Assembly: GCF_042653545.1 (NCBI RefSeq)
Contig: NZ_JBHSIS010000017.1
Coordinates: forward strand, 248,001 to 312,000
DNA from: Actinophytocola glycyrrhizae
GTDB taxonomy: Bacteria > Actinomycetota > Actinomycetes > Mycobacteriales > Pseudonocardiaceae
DNA length: 64,000 bases
Direction of reading: 5' to 3'
The translations under genes and the position numbers were made by a program. Under the pieces are notes generated by a model that did no database searches, was not told the origin of the DNA, and saw only the letters and a program-made list of their open reading frames with translations. This document shows positions 34,925-43,825 of this stretch, piece after piece. Every line of letters begins with the position of its first letter. Position 1 is the stretch's first letter.

Positions 34925-35674
34925 CTACCTGAACAGCTCCGCGGGGTCGAGGGCGCCGTCCGTGATGGCGCGGACGACGTCGCGGATCCCGCGCTCCTCG
35001 CGCTCGGCGTAGCCGATCAGGGCGGTGTGGGCGGCGGCGGGGTGGATGTCGAGGGTGCCCGCGACCAGGCCGACGGCCTGACCGAGGTGCACGCGGTCGT
35101 TCAGCGCGGTGAGGGTGCGTTCGGCGAACCGGTCGGCCCGCCGGTAGCCGTCTTCCTGGACCAGCGCGAGGACGGTGAGGTCCGCGATCACCTGCGCCAG
35201 CCGGAGCTGGTCCGTGGTCAGGACGGTGTTCTCGGTGAAGAGGAGGTTGAGCCCGCCGACGGCCCGGCTGTCCAGCGGCAGCGGGATCGAGGTGATCGCG
35301 CGGTAGCCGACCGCCAGCGCGGCCGGGACGAACTCCGGCCACCGGTCGTGCTCGGCTTCCAGGTCGAACGCGGTGACCACGGCGGTCTCGGTGATGCAGT
35401 CCAGGCAGGGGCCCTGCGCCACCTGGCTTTGCAGCAGCTCGACGAACCTGGCCGGTTCGTCGGAGGCGGCTGCCACCTCCACCCCACCACGCGGGTCCAC
35501 CACCATCAGGCCGGTCGCCGCCGCACCGAGCAGCTCCATGCCCGCGTTGGTGACAAGACGCAGCACAGCGCCGCTGTCCGGGGCGCCGACCAGCACCGAG
35601 GTGATCTCGGCCAGCGTGTCGGCCACGGCGGTGGCGAAGAGATCCGCCTGGTGGGCATGGGGGGAGTCCGGCAT
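34925..35674 (-). CDS. GAF-ANTAR regulator 2
   Basis: 249 aa from ATG 35674 (a GTG at 35698 is also open). N-terminal GAF with AQGPCLDCITETAVVTAFDLEAEHDRWPEF and ITSIPLPLDSRAVGGLNLL; C-terminal ANTAR with NDRVHLGQAVGLVAGTLDIHPAAAHTALIGYAEREERGIRDVVRAI. The Cys pair in GPCLDC is a possible redox or ligand feature. Confidence 0.88.
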   Translation of the reverse strand: MPDSPHAHQADLFATAVADTLAEITSVLVGAPDSGAVLRLVTNAGMELLGAAATGLMVVDPRGGVEVAAASDEPARFVELLQSQVAQGPCLDCITETAVVTAFDLEAEHDRWPEFVPAALAVGYRAITSIPLPLDSRAVGGLNLLFTENTVLTTDQLRLAQVIADLTVLALVQEDGYRRADRFAERTLTALNDRVHLGQAVGLVAGTLDIHPAAAHTALIGYAEREERGIRDVVRAITDGALDPAELFR

Positions 35675-35719
35675 GTCGCCGAGCCTACGGCCATTCACGG
35701 GTCCTCCAGGTCGGGCAGT

Positions 35720-36436
35720 TTACTGGGCCAGCTCGTCCAGCGGGATCCGCTGCTCGAGGACGTCGCGGGCGACGTCGAGCACCGAGCGGCCCTTGGCGAA
35801 GGCGTGCCCGCGTAACCGGATGAACGCGTCGTCCAGGCCGATCCGCAACTGGGCGGCGAGCATTCCGGTGGCGATGTTGACGTCCTGGAACGAGGTCACC
35901 GGGCGCGGTGCGAACTCCCTGCCGTCCTGTTCGGCGTCGCGGGCCTGCCGGACCAGCCCGGTGGTGGCCAGGTCGGCGGCGAGCACAGCGTCGCTGAGCT
36001 CATTGCTCGCCAGGCTGCCGGCACGGTGGCGGAAGAACTCCAGGGTGCCGACCTTGATCGCGCCGAGCTGCAGCGGGAACGCGAACGCCGCCTCGGCACC
36101 CGCGGCACGCGCGGCGTCGGCGAACCCCGGCCAGCGTTCCTGTTCGACGCGCATGTCGGGTACCAGCACGGGCCCGCCGGTGGTGAACGCCTCCACCCCG
36201 GGGCCCTCACCGACGGTGTACTGCGACACGGCCAGCTCGGCGGCCCAGGAGTCACTGGCCCCCAGTATCTCGTGCGCCCTGGCGGTGTCCCGCAACGCCA
36301 GGATCGCCGCGTCGGCCCCCGGCAGCGCCGCCACGCAGGCCAGGCACACCGCCTGGGCCCACCCGTCCTCGCCGGGCGCCTCGGCGCCTGCGGCGATCGC
36401 CCGCCACAACCGCTGCCGACGCTGCCCGTCCAACAC
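35720..36436 (-). CDS. GAF-ANTAR regulator 3
   Basis: About 238 aa; starts at 36436 (GTG), 36433 or 36454 (TTG) are all possible. GAF half with VGEGPGVEAFTTGGPVLVPDMRVEQERWPGF and AAFAFPLQLGAIKVGTLEFF; ANTAR half SFQDVNIATGMLAAQLRIGLDDAFIRLRGHAFAKGRSVLDVARDVL. In line with regulator 2 and probably co-transcribed (45-base gap). Confidence 0.87.
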   Translation of the reverse strand: MLDGQRRQRLWRAIAAGAEAPGEDGWAQAVCLACVAALPGADAAILALRDTARAHEILGASDSWAAELAVSQYTVGEGPGVEAFTTGGPVLVPDMRVEQERWPGFADAARAAGAEAAFAFPLQLGAIKVGTLEFFRHRAGSLASNELSDAVLAADLATTGLVRQARDAEQDGREFAPRPVTSFQDVNIATGMLAAQLRIGLDDAFIRLRGHAFAKGRSVLDVARDVLEQRIPLDELAQ

Positions 36437-36521
36437 GCACCTTCCGTCCCGCAAAGCCGATCCCTGAACGACAGCCTACGAGAACATCCGGCCACGAGCG
36501 CGCAAGCGGACGAGAACCCCC

Positions 36522-37412
36522 TCAGGTGGCCGACTCGCCCGTCCTGATGTCCTCGCCGGCGCGCCAGAACTGCGTGCACGCCCACAGGCCGAACACCATC
36601 GCGGGCACGCCGATCGACAGCAGCACGATCGCGACGGTGGTCGCCTCCCGGATGTCCTCCGCGTCACCGAAGTCGTCCGCGGGGACGTTCGCCAGGCTCC
36701 ACCAGATCATCGCGCCCACCACGACGATGAGCATCGCGGCTCCGCAGATCCACAGGTCGAACCGCCACCGGTAGGAGAAGGCACGCCAGAACGGCTGTGC
36801 CTTGCGCGGTACTCGACCGTGCGGGTTCTTCACCGCCTGCCGCCGGTACCAGCGGGCATAGGAGGTCTTCTTGACCAGTGAGCCCAGCACGGCGCCGTTC
36901 ACCGGGACGATGACCGTGCCCCACAGGAACCAGACGAAGAAGGTCTCGAAGTCCCAGTCGATGGTCCACGGCAGGCCGAGCAGTGCGCAGGCCAGCACCG
37001 CGAGACCGAGGAACCACGCCAGGTGCGACGGCGTGGACAGGAGACGGATCTCCGACTCGAAACTGCCCGCGGCCGCCTTCCTACCCCGCTGACTTCCCGA
37101 CACCCCGATCGAGCCCCGCCGGGTGTACTCCAGGATCCACATCGCACACATCAGCAGCATGCCGACCCAGGAGAACACGTACGGGTTGTTGATCACGCCG
37201 AGCAGCCCGTCCGAAACGTCCACCCGTTCCCGCTCGGTGTGCCACGCGATGAGCGTGAGCGCCCCCGGCAGCAGCGTGGCCACGAAGTAGAGCACGCACA
37301 GCACGAAGACGATCCACCAGGAGACGTTGGGTCCTCTCCTGCCGCCCCCGATCCTGCCGTCCGCGCCGAGCACGGCGTAGCCGATCAGGTTCGCGGGGTC
37401 GACCCGGTCCAT
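36522..37412 (-). CDS. Multi-pass membrane protein of unknown function
   Basis: 296 aa with about seven hydrophobic helices: VSWWIVFVLCVLYFVATLLPG, SWVGMLLMCAMWILEY, LAWFLGLAVLACALLGL, FFVWFLWGTVIVPVNGAVLG and three more. Short charged loops include RRGSIGVSGSQRGRK. The ATG at 37412 has GGGA upstream. No family recognised. 39 bases downstream of the next gene, likely same operon. Confidence 0.72.
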   Translation of the reverse strand: MDRVDPANLIGYAVLGADGRIGGGRRGPNVSWWIVFVLCVLYFVATLLPGALTLIAWHTERERVDVSDGLLGVINNPYVFSWVGMLLMCAMWILEYTRRGSIGVSGSQRGRKAAAGSFESEIRLLSTPSHLAWFLGLAVLACALLGLPWTIDWDFETFFVWFLWGTVIVPVNGAVLGSLVKKTSYARWYRRQAVKNPHGRVPRKAQPFWRAFSYRWRFDLWICGAAMLIVVVGAMIWWSLANVPADDFGDAEDIREATTVAIVLLSIGVPAMVFGLWACTQFWRAGEDIRTGESAT

Positions 37413-37451
37413 GGCGGTCCCTTTCGTGTGACCCGGCTCCCGGCTCGACGG

Positions 37452-38597
37452 TCACCGTGGTGGGGGTGTGGCGGCACAGGCGCGCTTTCTGAAGCTGTCG
37501 AAGACGTCGACCGCGTTGTCGCCGTAGTCCTCCCACGGCCTGCCGGACGCGTCGGTGCCCAGCCGGGCGAACAGCGGCACGGCCTCGGCGCCCCGGTCCG
37601 CGCTCACCAGCCCGTACGCCGCCCAGCGCCGGTCGCTGCCCGCGTGGACGCCACGGCCACCCGCCGGGCTGGCCAGCCACTGGAGCAGCGTGTCGAGCGC
37701 ACGGTGGATCCTGGCGTCCGCCCAGATCCGCTCGTCGTGGTCCTCGTAGCTGAACGCGGCCTGGACGACCAGGAAGGCGAGGGTGGGGGACGCGGCGGCG
37801 GCCCGTTCGGCGAACGCGAACAGCCGGTCGTACGAGACCGGCTCGTCGTCGGCCATGTACATCAGCGCGAACTCGTGTCCCGCGCGGTGCAGCGGACTGC
37901 GGGCCTGCAGCTCGCGCCAGATGGCGGCGAACGTGTCGCCGCCGTACCCTCGGCCACGCGCGAGCGTGATCAGCGTGTACCACGGGGTCGGATCCTCCGG
38001 CGCCAGCTCGGTCGCCCGCCGCGCGGCCATCTCCGACCGCACCAGCGTCCGGTAAAACGCGTCGTGCTGCTCGGCGGAGGTGTCCTCCGGCAGCTTGTTG
38101 CCGCGCAGTTTCCAGGCCAGCCAGAGTAACGCGTGTGCGTCGACGACGGCGATGTGCCGGTCGTCGCCGGTGCCCGCGGCACGCCACGCGTCCAGCCAGG
38201 CCACTGTGTCCCCGGCGGCCTCGCCGAGTGCGTGCACCGCGGCCGCACGCATCGCCCAGTCCCCGTAGCCGCGGTTGAGCAGGTCGGCGGCCGGTCGCCA
38301 GTCACCGGCCCGCGCGGCGGCGACCGCCGCTCCGATCACGGGGACCGGCCTGCTCAGATCCGTGCTCAGCGCGTGCCTGGGCGGCATACCCCACCCGGTG
38401 ACGTCGACCGCGGGCCGGTCAGGAAGGCCAGGCACGATCTCGGCCGGGTTGACGGTGGGGTCCACCTGGTGGATCAACGCGATCATCTCGTCGTGGGACG
38501 CCGTCTGCAGGTAGGCCTTCACCGAAAGGCCTCGGCGCTTGGCTTCCTTGCGCATGACCATCAGGACGCGGGTTTTCGTCCCCAGTAGCAGTGCCAC
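37452..38597 (-). CDS. Helical-repeat (TPR-like) protein of unknown function
   Basis: 381 aa, soluble, almost entirely helical with Ala-rich pairs such as DWRPAADLLNRGYGDWAMRAAAVHALGEAAGDTVAWLDAWRAAG and FAFAERAAAASPTLAFLVVQAAFS, in the style of TPR or DUF4034-like repeats. GTG start at 38597 with GGAAGG upstream. The first 179 bases are also read in another frame by the protease gene. Role unknown; probably a scaffold. Confidence 0.7.
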   Translation of the reverse strand: MALLLGTKTRVLMVMRKEAKRRGLSVKAYLQTASHDEMIALIHQVDPTVNPAEIVPGLPDRPAVDVTGWGMPPRHALSTDLSRPVPVIGAAVAAARAGDWRPAADLLNRGYGDWAMRAAAVHALGEAAGDTVAWLDAWRAAGTGDDRHIAVVDAHALLWLAWKLRGNKLPEDTSAEQHDAFYRTLVRSEMAARRATELAPEDPTPWYTLITLARGRGYGGDTFAAIWRELQARSPLHRAGHEFALMYMADDEPVSYDRLFAFAERAAAASPTLAFLVVQAAFSYEDHDERIWADARIHRALDTLLQWLASPAGGRGVHAGSDRRWAAYGLVSADRGAEAVPLFARLGTDASGRPWEDYGDNAVDVFDSFRKRACAATPPPR

Positions 38598-40098
38598 GAT
38601 GCCGTTGCCTTCCGTGTGGTTGTCCTACCGAGTCGAGCAGTGCGCGCAGTCCGGCCGTGTCCGGTCGTTCGGACACCGCGGCGTCGACCAGCTCCGGCAG
38701 CGAGACCTGGCGCCCCTCGTCCAGTCGCATGGCGCCGACCCCCGGCCACGACTCCCGCCAGCGGATCATGCCCGCTTCGGTGAGCGTCCTGACGACCGCA
38801 CCGAAGAGTCCTTTGCCGACGATCAGCCTGGCACGTTCGTGCCGGACCCGGGGGCCGTCCGACCGGCCGACCGGACTGGCCGGGTCCGTGCCGAGTTCGG
38901 TCAACAGGCCCGCGTCGAGCGCGTCGAGCAGCGTGCGCAGCGACGGTGGCCGTGCGGTCAGCCGGGCCGCGTTCGCCAGCACCCGGCCGGTGTTCTCGGT
39001 AAGTGCGGTGATGCCGCCGATGCGGACCAGCGTCGGCCAGTCCACACGGCGCTTGGTGCGTGCCTCGGGCACCAGCCCGTCCAGCAGTGCCGCGTCGAGC
39101 AGCGGCACCGGGTCGCGCAGCAGGCCGAGCGCGTTCCCGGCCGGGACGCGCACCGTGCCGAGGGCGCGCAGCGCGTCGATGGCCGCGATCCGCTCGCTCA
39201 TCGGCGGGTGTGTGTCGTACGGTTCCGCGTCCTCCGGCGGGTTGGCGCGCAGCTCGGCCAGCTCGTCGTGCAGCGAGGCACGCAGCTTGCGGTACCCGGC
39301 GAACGCGTCGGCGGGCAGGTAGCCTGCGGTCCAGCCCACGGTCAGGTGGTTGTTCAGGAACACGTTCCACGACTCGGCGATCGGCGCCAGCTCGCGGAAC
39401 GCGGCGACGGTGGCCACGGAGCCGACCGCGCGTGCCGCCGCCTCGTCGGCCGCGCTCTCCTGCCGCCTGCTCAGCTTCGTGGTCGCGCGCAGCGTGAGCG
39501 CGCCGCAGCGCCGCAGGAGGAAATGCAGTGCCCGCTGGAGGTAGTCGTCCCTGTTCATCGTGTTCAGGGTGTGCACGAAGGCACGCCTGCTGCGGTAGGC
39601 GATGCCCGCGAAGCGGGTGTCCCGGTTGCTGTAGTGCGCGAGCTCGTGGGTGAGCACCGCGGCGAACTGGGCGGAGCCCATCTCGGCGACCAGCGGGGCG
39701 CCGACGAACAGGTGGCGGCGCCTGGAGACCAGCCCGAGCAGCCGGGTGTCCTCCAGTACGGCGGCGTTCGCGTCGGCGATCAGGTGGATGTCGTCCGGTG
39801 GCGCGGTGCCCGCGACCTCGGCGAGCCTGCGGACCAGCGCCCACAGCTCTGGCTGCTCGTGCTCGCGCACCGGCACACCGTGCACCGGGTTGTCGATCTT
39901 CTTGAAAAGCACCCACAGCCCGCGGCCGAGAACCAGCACGGTCGGCACCACGCCGATCGCGATCTTCACGGCGGTGACGGGGGACTGCGTGAACGCGTAG
40001 ATGCCGAACCCGACCAGGACGGCCGCGACGACCAGCATCGTCACCGGGACGACGCTGATCAGCAGCACCCATGACACGGTGCGCGACAGCAGCTTCAC
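38419..40098 (-). CDS. M48-family membrane metalloprotease
   Basis: Zinc metalloprotease of the M48 (HtpX/Ste24-like) family, 559 aa as read. Two N-terminal transmembrane helices, then AAVLTHELAHYSNRDTRF (HExxH) and the third ligand Glu in RRQESAADEAAARAVG. After about residue 480 (LRALLDSVGQ) the sequence becomes Arg/Gly/Pro-rich with no structure and runs 179 bases into the next gene in another frame. I think that tail is not a native domain: lost stop, natural overlap or a sequencing frameshift. Confidence 0.85.
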   Translation of the reverse strand: MKLLSRTVSWVLLISVVPVTMLVVAAVLVGFGIYAFTQSPVTAVKIAIGVVPTVLVLGRGLWVLFKKIDNPVHGVPVREHEQPELWALVRRLAEVAGTAPPDDIHLIADANAAVLEDTRLLGLVSRRRHLFVGAPLVAEMGSAQFAAVLTHELAHYSNRDTRFAGIAYRSRRAFVHTLNTMNRDDYLQRALHFLLRRCGALTLRATTKLSRRQESAADEAAARAVGSVATVAAFRELAPIAESWNVFLNNHLTVGWTAGYLPADAFAGYRKLRASLHDELAELRANPPEDAEPYDTHPPMSERIAAIDALRALGTVRVPAGNALGLLRDPVPLLDAALLDGLVPEARTKRRVDWPTLVRIGGITALTENTGRVLANAARLTARPPSLRTLLDALDAGLLTELGTDPASPVGRSDGPRVRHERARLIVGKGLFGAVVRTLTEAGMIRWRESWPGVGAMRLDEGRQVSLPELVDAAVSERPDTAGLRALLDSVGQPHGRQRHRGTATGDENPRPDGHAQGSQAPRPFGEGLPADGVPRRDDRVDPPGGPHRQPGRDRAWPS

Positions 40099-40365
40099 GA
40101 GTGGTCCCTCTGTACGGCGCCATGGTGTTCATCCCGGTGCGTGCTCCGCAGCGGCCCTTTAGAGGGACGCCGACGTTCACGGGGTGCGGCGGAAGCGTAG
40201 GCAGGTCGAGTACATGGCCGGTACAACGGTGGAATACGTCCTTGCCCGTGCGACCCGCGGTGAGCCGGGGGCACAGGCGCTCACCCGCGGACGAACGTCC
40301 CGGCGCGGGCCCTGCCCGGCTGTCGGGAGTTCACCTGACACCGCCGAGGGCAGACCGTTCCTAGG

Positions 40366-40394
40366 CTCCCTGGTGCCCACCTGTCACCAGGGAG
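40366..40394 (+). promoter_or_regulatory. Perfect hairpin in the leader of the next gene
   Basis: CTCCCTGGTG and CACCAGGGAG form a 10-base stem around a 9-base loop, ending just 6 bases before the ribosome site GGAAGG at 40401. The rest of the 319-base gap 40099-40417 shows no gene. Confidence 0.55.
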
Positions 40395-40417
40395 TACCGC
40401 GGAAGGAACAGGACGAC

Positions 40418-41011
40418 ATGCACCAGGGACCCCAGCAACCGTGGCCCGCGGGCAGGCAGCCGGGCCCGCCGCCCGCCGAGCCCCCGAGGTCCACGGCGAT
40501 GCTGACGGCGACCTGGGTGGTCACGTCGATCGTGGGACTCGCCTACATCGGTCTCTTCGTGCTGATGGGTCTCGGCGCGAGCGACGAGATCTCGACGATC
40601 GAGAAGCTGAAGGAGATGAAGGCGGGCGGCGCCCCGATCACCAACACCGTCGAGGACCTGGACGAGTCCATCGCCGAGAACGAGCTCGCGATCGTGGTGT
40701 TCTTCGTCGGTGCGGCGCTCACGCTCCCGCTCGTGATCGCGAGCTTCCTCGCGGGCACGGGCCGGGCCTGGGTACGGGTCACCGCCACCATCTTCCTCGT
40801 GCCGCCGATCGTCGTGATCGTCTTCGGCGTCGTCCACGACATCCGCGACGGCCACCCGGAGAACGCGTTCGCCCTGGTGTTCACCCTCCCGGCGATCGTG
40901 CTCGCGATCCTCTGGTGGCTCCCGGCCACCACCAGGGCGATGACCGCCAGGCGGTTGAAGCGCGAGCCCGTCCCGCCGGTGCCGCAGGGATACCACCCCG
41001 CATACCGGTGA
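40418..41011 (+). CDS. Four-helix membrane protein with proline-rich N-terminus
   Basis: 197 aa from ATG 40418. A Pro/Gln-rich cytosolic start (HQGPQQPWPAGRQPGPPP), then four helices including MLTATWVVTSIVGLAYIGLF and VRVTATIFLVPPIVVIVFGV; a loop of about 40 residues (EISTIEKLKEMKAGGAPITNTVEDLDESIAENE) lies between helices 1 and 2. Unknown function. The layout is common in actinobacterial DUF4190-like or ESX-adjacent proteins, but I cannot place it. Confidence 0.72.
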   Translation: MHQGPQQPWPAGRQPGPPPAEPPRSTAMLTATWVVTSIVGLAYIGLFVLMGLGASDEISTIEKLKEMKAGGAPITNTVEDLDESIAENELAIVVFFVGAALTLPLVIASFLAGTGRAWVRVTATIFLVPPIVVIVFGVVHDIRDGHPENAFALVFTLPAIVLAILWWLPATTRAMTARRLKREPVPPVPQGYHPAYR

Positions 41012-41101
41012 CCGGATTCCCGCGGCAGGCCGCGGCACGGTGATCCACAGTGGATGCAGACCACGGCATCGACAACGACCCGGCCCCGGCTGGGTTCGCC
41101 G

Positions 41102-41935
41102 TCAGGCGCGCAGGAAGTCCAGGATCGGCTGGGTCTGGCCGACGATGGAGTGCGCGACGTCGGGCAGCAGGGTGACGGTCGCGTGCGGCACGGTGTGGTC
41201 GAAGCGCTTGGCCGTGTCCGCGGAGTCGAACATCGCGTCGCGTCCGCCGACGACCACCAGTACCGGCATGGTCAGCTTCCGCAGGGTCTCGTCGGAGAAC
41301 ACGGGAAGCCGGTCGCGGCGCGGCAGGAAGTGCGTGAACATCAGCGCGAGGTACTCGGCGACCTCCGGCATCACCCGGACGTCGACGCCCGCGACCGCCT
41401 TGATCGACCGGAGCCTGCCCCACTGCCCGAATGGTTTGTACAGCAGGGCTTTGAGGAGGAACCCGACCTTCTGGCGGCCGACGCCGCCAGGGCACAGCAG
41501 CGCGAGCTTCTCGACGCGGTCCGGTCGCCGGGTCGCGTAGTCGAGCGCCAGCCAGCCGCCCAGTGACGCTCCGGTGAGCGCGGCGCGTTCGAGTCCGAGG
41601 TGGTCCAGGACGTCGTCGAGCCACAGCGCGTACGCGGGGGAAGCCAACGGCGGGCGCGACGGTGCGGACAGACCTGGTTCGCCGATCATGTCCACGGCGT
41701 GGACGCGGAAGTGTCTCGCCCACGCCGGGACGTCACCCAGCCACATCGCCGCGTTGGAGCCCGATCCGTGGAGCAGCAGGAGGGGTGGCGCTTCCTCGGG
41801 CCCGCACACCAGGACGAACGTGTCGCCCTCGCGGGTGGGCACCACCCGGTGTTCGGCCGGGACGGGCCAGTTCGCGAGGGTGTGCTCGTAGCGGCGCCGG
41901 ATCTCCCGTTCGCCTGCCTCGGTCTTGTAGATCAC
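41102..41935 (-). CDS. Alpha/beta hydrolase
   Basis: 277 aa. Oxyanion motif LLLLHGSGSNAAMW, nucleophile elbow LTGASLGGWLALDYA (Ser), acid in VVVGGRDAMFDSAD (Asp) and His in LPDVAHSIVGQ. The cap region includes KALLYKPFGQWGRLRSI. Substrate unknown. Its GTG/ATG overlaps the stop of the HTH gene upstream, so the two form an operon. Confidence 0.9.
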   Translation of the reverse strand: MIYKTEAGEREIRRRYEHTLANWPVPAEHRVVPTREGDTFVLVCGPEEAPPLLLLHGSGSNAAMWLGDVPAWARHFRVHAVDMIGEPGLSAPSRPPLASPAYALWLDDVLDHLGLERAALTGASLGGWLALDYATRRPDRVEKLALLCPGGVGRQKVGFLLKALLYKPFGQWGRLRSIKAVAGVDVRVMPEVAEYLALMFTHFLPRRDRLPVFSDETLRKLTMPVLVVVGGRDAMFDSADTAKRFDHTVPHATVTLLPDVAHSIVGQTQPILDFLRA

Positions 41936-42351
41936 GACTCGAGCACCGCCTGCAGGTACTCGAGGATGTGTCTGGTGTCGGCCAGTCCACCGAGGACGAT
42001 GATCTTCATGCGTGCCCTTTCCTCGTCATAGACCGTCTCCACTCGTAGCGGCTGGTCGCCCGCGTGGGTGCGTACGGCCGTGAGCAGGGTGCCGGCGCGG
42101 TGGGCCGTCTCCTGGCTGACCGCGTCGATCTCGACGATGGTCGACACGTCGACGTGCCGGTGCCGCCTGACTTCTGGCGGGTCTGCCACCGGCGCACCGA
42201 CGAACGCCTCGAGGTCCGCGCGCGTGACGCGGTACTGCTTCCCGACGCGGACCGCCTTGAGTCGGCCGTCGCGGAGGTAGCCGCGCACTGTCCGCACGTG
42301 CAGCCCGAGCTGCTCGGCCACCTCTTCCGCTGAGTAGAGCTGCTTGTTCAC
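41932..42351 (-). CDS. Excisionase-family (MerR-like winged) DNA-binding protein
   Basis: 139 aa. Residues 1-52 form an excisionase/AlpA-like wHTH: YSAEEVAEQLGLHVRTVRGYLRDGRLKAVRVGKQYRVTRADLEAFVG. The other 85 residues (VSTIVEIDAVSQETAHRAGTLLTAV...) resemble a small alpha-beta sensor domain and are not part of phage excisionases. It likely regulates itself and the hydrolase; an AT-rich promoter region lies at 42352-42430. Confidence 0.85.
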   Translation of the reverse strand: MNKQLYSAEEVAEQLGLHVRTVRGYLRDGRLKAVRVGKQYRVTRADLEAFVGAPVADPPEVRRHRHVDVSTIVEIDAVSQETAHRAGTLLTAVRTHAGDQPLRVETVYDEERARMKIIVLGGLADTRHILEYLQAVLES

Positions 42352-42431
42352 AAATTTACCTTAACAGCTCTATAGTTACGCGAGAATAGGTGCTTTAGGT
42401 AACGATAGATCATAGCTGAGAGGATCGTCTC

Positions 42432-42660
42432 GTGAGCGGCGACGAGATGTTCGTCGAGTACGCCGGCTGCTCCTCGACGAGACCGCCACGACCGCCGACG
42501 GGCAGGTGTCGCTCCCGCGACGCACCTCGCCGCGATGCTCGGCGTGCAACGCCCGGCGCTGAACAAGATCCTCGAGGAACTCGAACGCGACGGCGTGCCC
42601 TACGCGGCCATCGACCTCCTCGACCAGGAAGGCCTGCGCGAGCGAGCGGGCTGGCGTCGT
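42432..42660 (+). pseudogene. Remnant of a Crp/Fnr-family regulator (C-terminal part)
   Basis: Two frames together give LLLDETATTADGQVSLP and then, after a frameshift near 42510, THLAAMLGVQRPALNKILEELERDG followed by YAAIDLLDQEGLRERAG, the winged-helix end of a Crp/Fnr protein. The effector domain is missing and the reading frame then degrades. Confidence 0.7.
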
Positions 42661-42736
42661 GGTCGACGGCACGCGCCGGCCGGTCGAGTTCTCCCGCACG
42701 CCGGCATCAGCCTGTGGCAGTGGGCGTGGATGCCGC

Positions 42737-43819
42737 TCACCTGATGGCCACGACGGGGCTCTGGTCGGGGAACGAGCCGTCGCCGAAGAGGAGGTGGGCG
42801 GCGGCGACCCGCCCCGGCCGCGTACGCAGCAGCCGGAAGGCCAGCTCGGCGGTGGCCGGGCTTCCCATCCTGGAGAGGACATCGCGCAGCAGTAGTCTGC
42901 CGCGGAACCGGGCGCGCAGTGCCGCTCCGTCGTAGTGGCGCAGCACCGACGGGTCGCCGGTGCGCAGGTAGTCGCCGGTGACGGCGGCGGCCAGCCGCGA
43001 CAGGCGCAGGCACGGGTCGAGGCCGCCAGCGGTCAGCGGGGACACCGCGCCCGCGGCGTCCCCGACGAGGAGTCCTTCGGCGCACGCGATCCGGCGCAGC
43101 ACGCCACCGACGGGGATCGGGCCACCCCGGCGGCGTACCGGCCCGGCGGGGACCGGCACGTCCGGGAACCCGTCGCGGAAGGATCGCAGCAGGCGGGGGA
43201 GCGGCGCGGCGAGCCGGCCGGGGTGCCCGGCCAGTCCGACGTGGGCGTGTTCCCCGTCGTCGACGAGCCAGGCGAGGTAGCCGGGTGCGAGCCGCGGGTC
43301 GAGCACGCAGTGGAACGTCGGCGCCGAGGCTCCGGCGTTGACTCGGAACACCTCCTCGGCCCCGATGATCAGCCGCCGGTTGACGTCGAGCCCGAGCCTG
43401 CGCGCGACTGACGACCGCGCGCCGTCCGCGCCGACCGTGAAGCGAGCCGTGATCCCCGGCACCGGGTATGGGACACCGAGGTGCACGCGCGCACCGGCCA
43501 GCCGGGCCTCGGACAGCGCGTGTGCGTAGATGCCTGCCATGTCGGCGACCCGGAACTCGTCGTGGGCGCTGGTCAGCTCGACCGGGGCGCGCAGCGACGG
43601 CGGGTGGAGCAGGACGCGCCGCACCGCGGGCCCGAGGAGGTGGCCGGGCAACGCGAAGTCCTCGAGCGTTCTGCGCACGAAGATGCCGGTCGTCCGGATG
43701 CCGACATCGAGGCTGCCGCGGCGTTCGCACACGAGGACGTCGAAGCCCTGCAACGCGAGCAGGCGCGCCGTGTGCAGACCTGCGAGCCCGGCGCCGACCA
43801 CGAGCACATCCACCTTCAT
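42737..43819 (-). CDS. FAD-dependent oxidoreductase (geranylgeranyl reductase/PHBH-like)
   Basis: 360-aa flavoprotein with DVLVVGAGLAGLHTARLLALQG, the acidic strand-2 end VCERRG, TVGADGARSSVARRLGL and the FAD-closing GLLVGDAAGAVSPLTAGGLDPCLRLSR. Resembles digeranylgeranyl reductase, lycopene-cyclase-like and monooxygenase enzymes; about 360 residues is short for hydroxylases, so a lipid or isoprenoid reductase is the better guess. The start lacks a ribosome site, which fits a leaderless mRNA. Confidence 0.85.
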   Translation of the reverse strand: MKVDVLVVGAGLAGLHTARLLALQGFDVLVCERRGSLDVGIRTTGIFVRRTLEDFALPGHLLGPAVRRVLLHPPSLRAPVELTSAHDEFRVADMAGIYAHALSEARLAGARVHLGVPYPVPGITARFTVGADGARSSVARRLGLDVNRRLIIGAEEVFRVNAGASAPTFHCVLDPRLAPGYLAWLVDDGEHAHVGLAGHPGRLAAPLPRLLRSFRDGFPDVPVPAGPVRRRGGPIPVGGVLRRIACAEGLLVGDAAGAVSPLTAGGLDPCLRLSRLAAAVTGDYLRTGDPSVLRHYDGAALRARFRGRLLLRDVLSRMGSPATAELAFRLLRTRPGRVAAAHLLFGDGSFPDQSPVVAIR

Positions 43820-43825
43820 GTATCG

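Noticed and set aside
41932..42351. Phage excisionase implying an integrated element
   Set aside because: Only the HTH is excisionase-like; no integrase, att-like direct repeats or phage genes nearby, and it is in an operon with a hydrolase.
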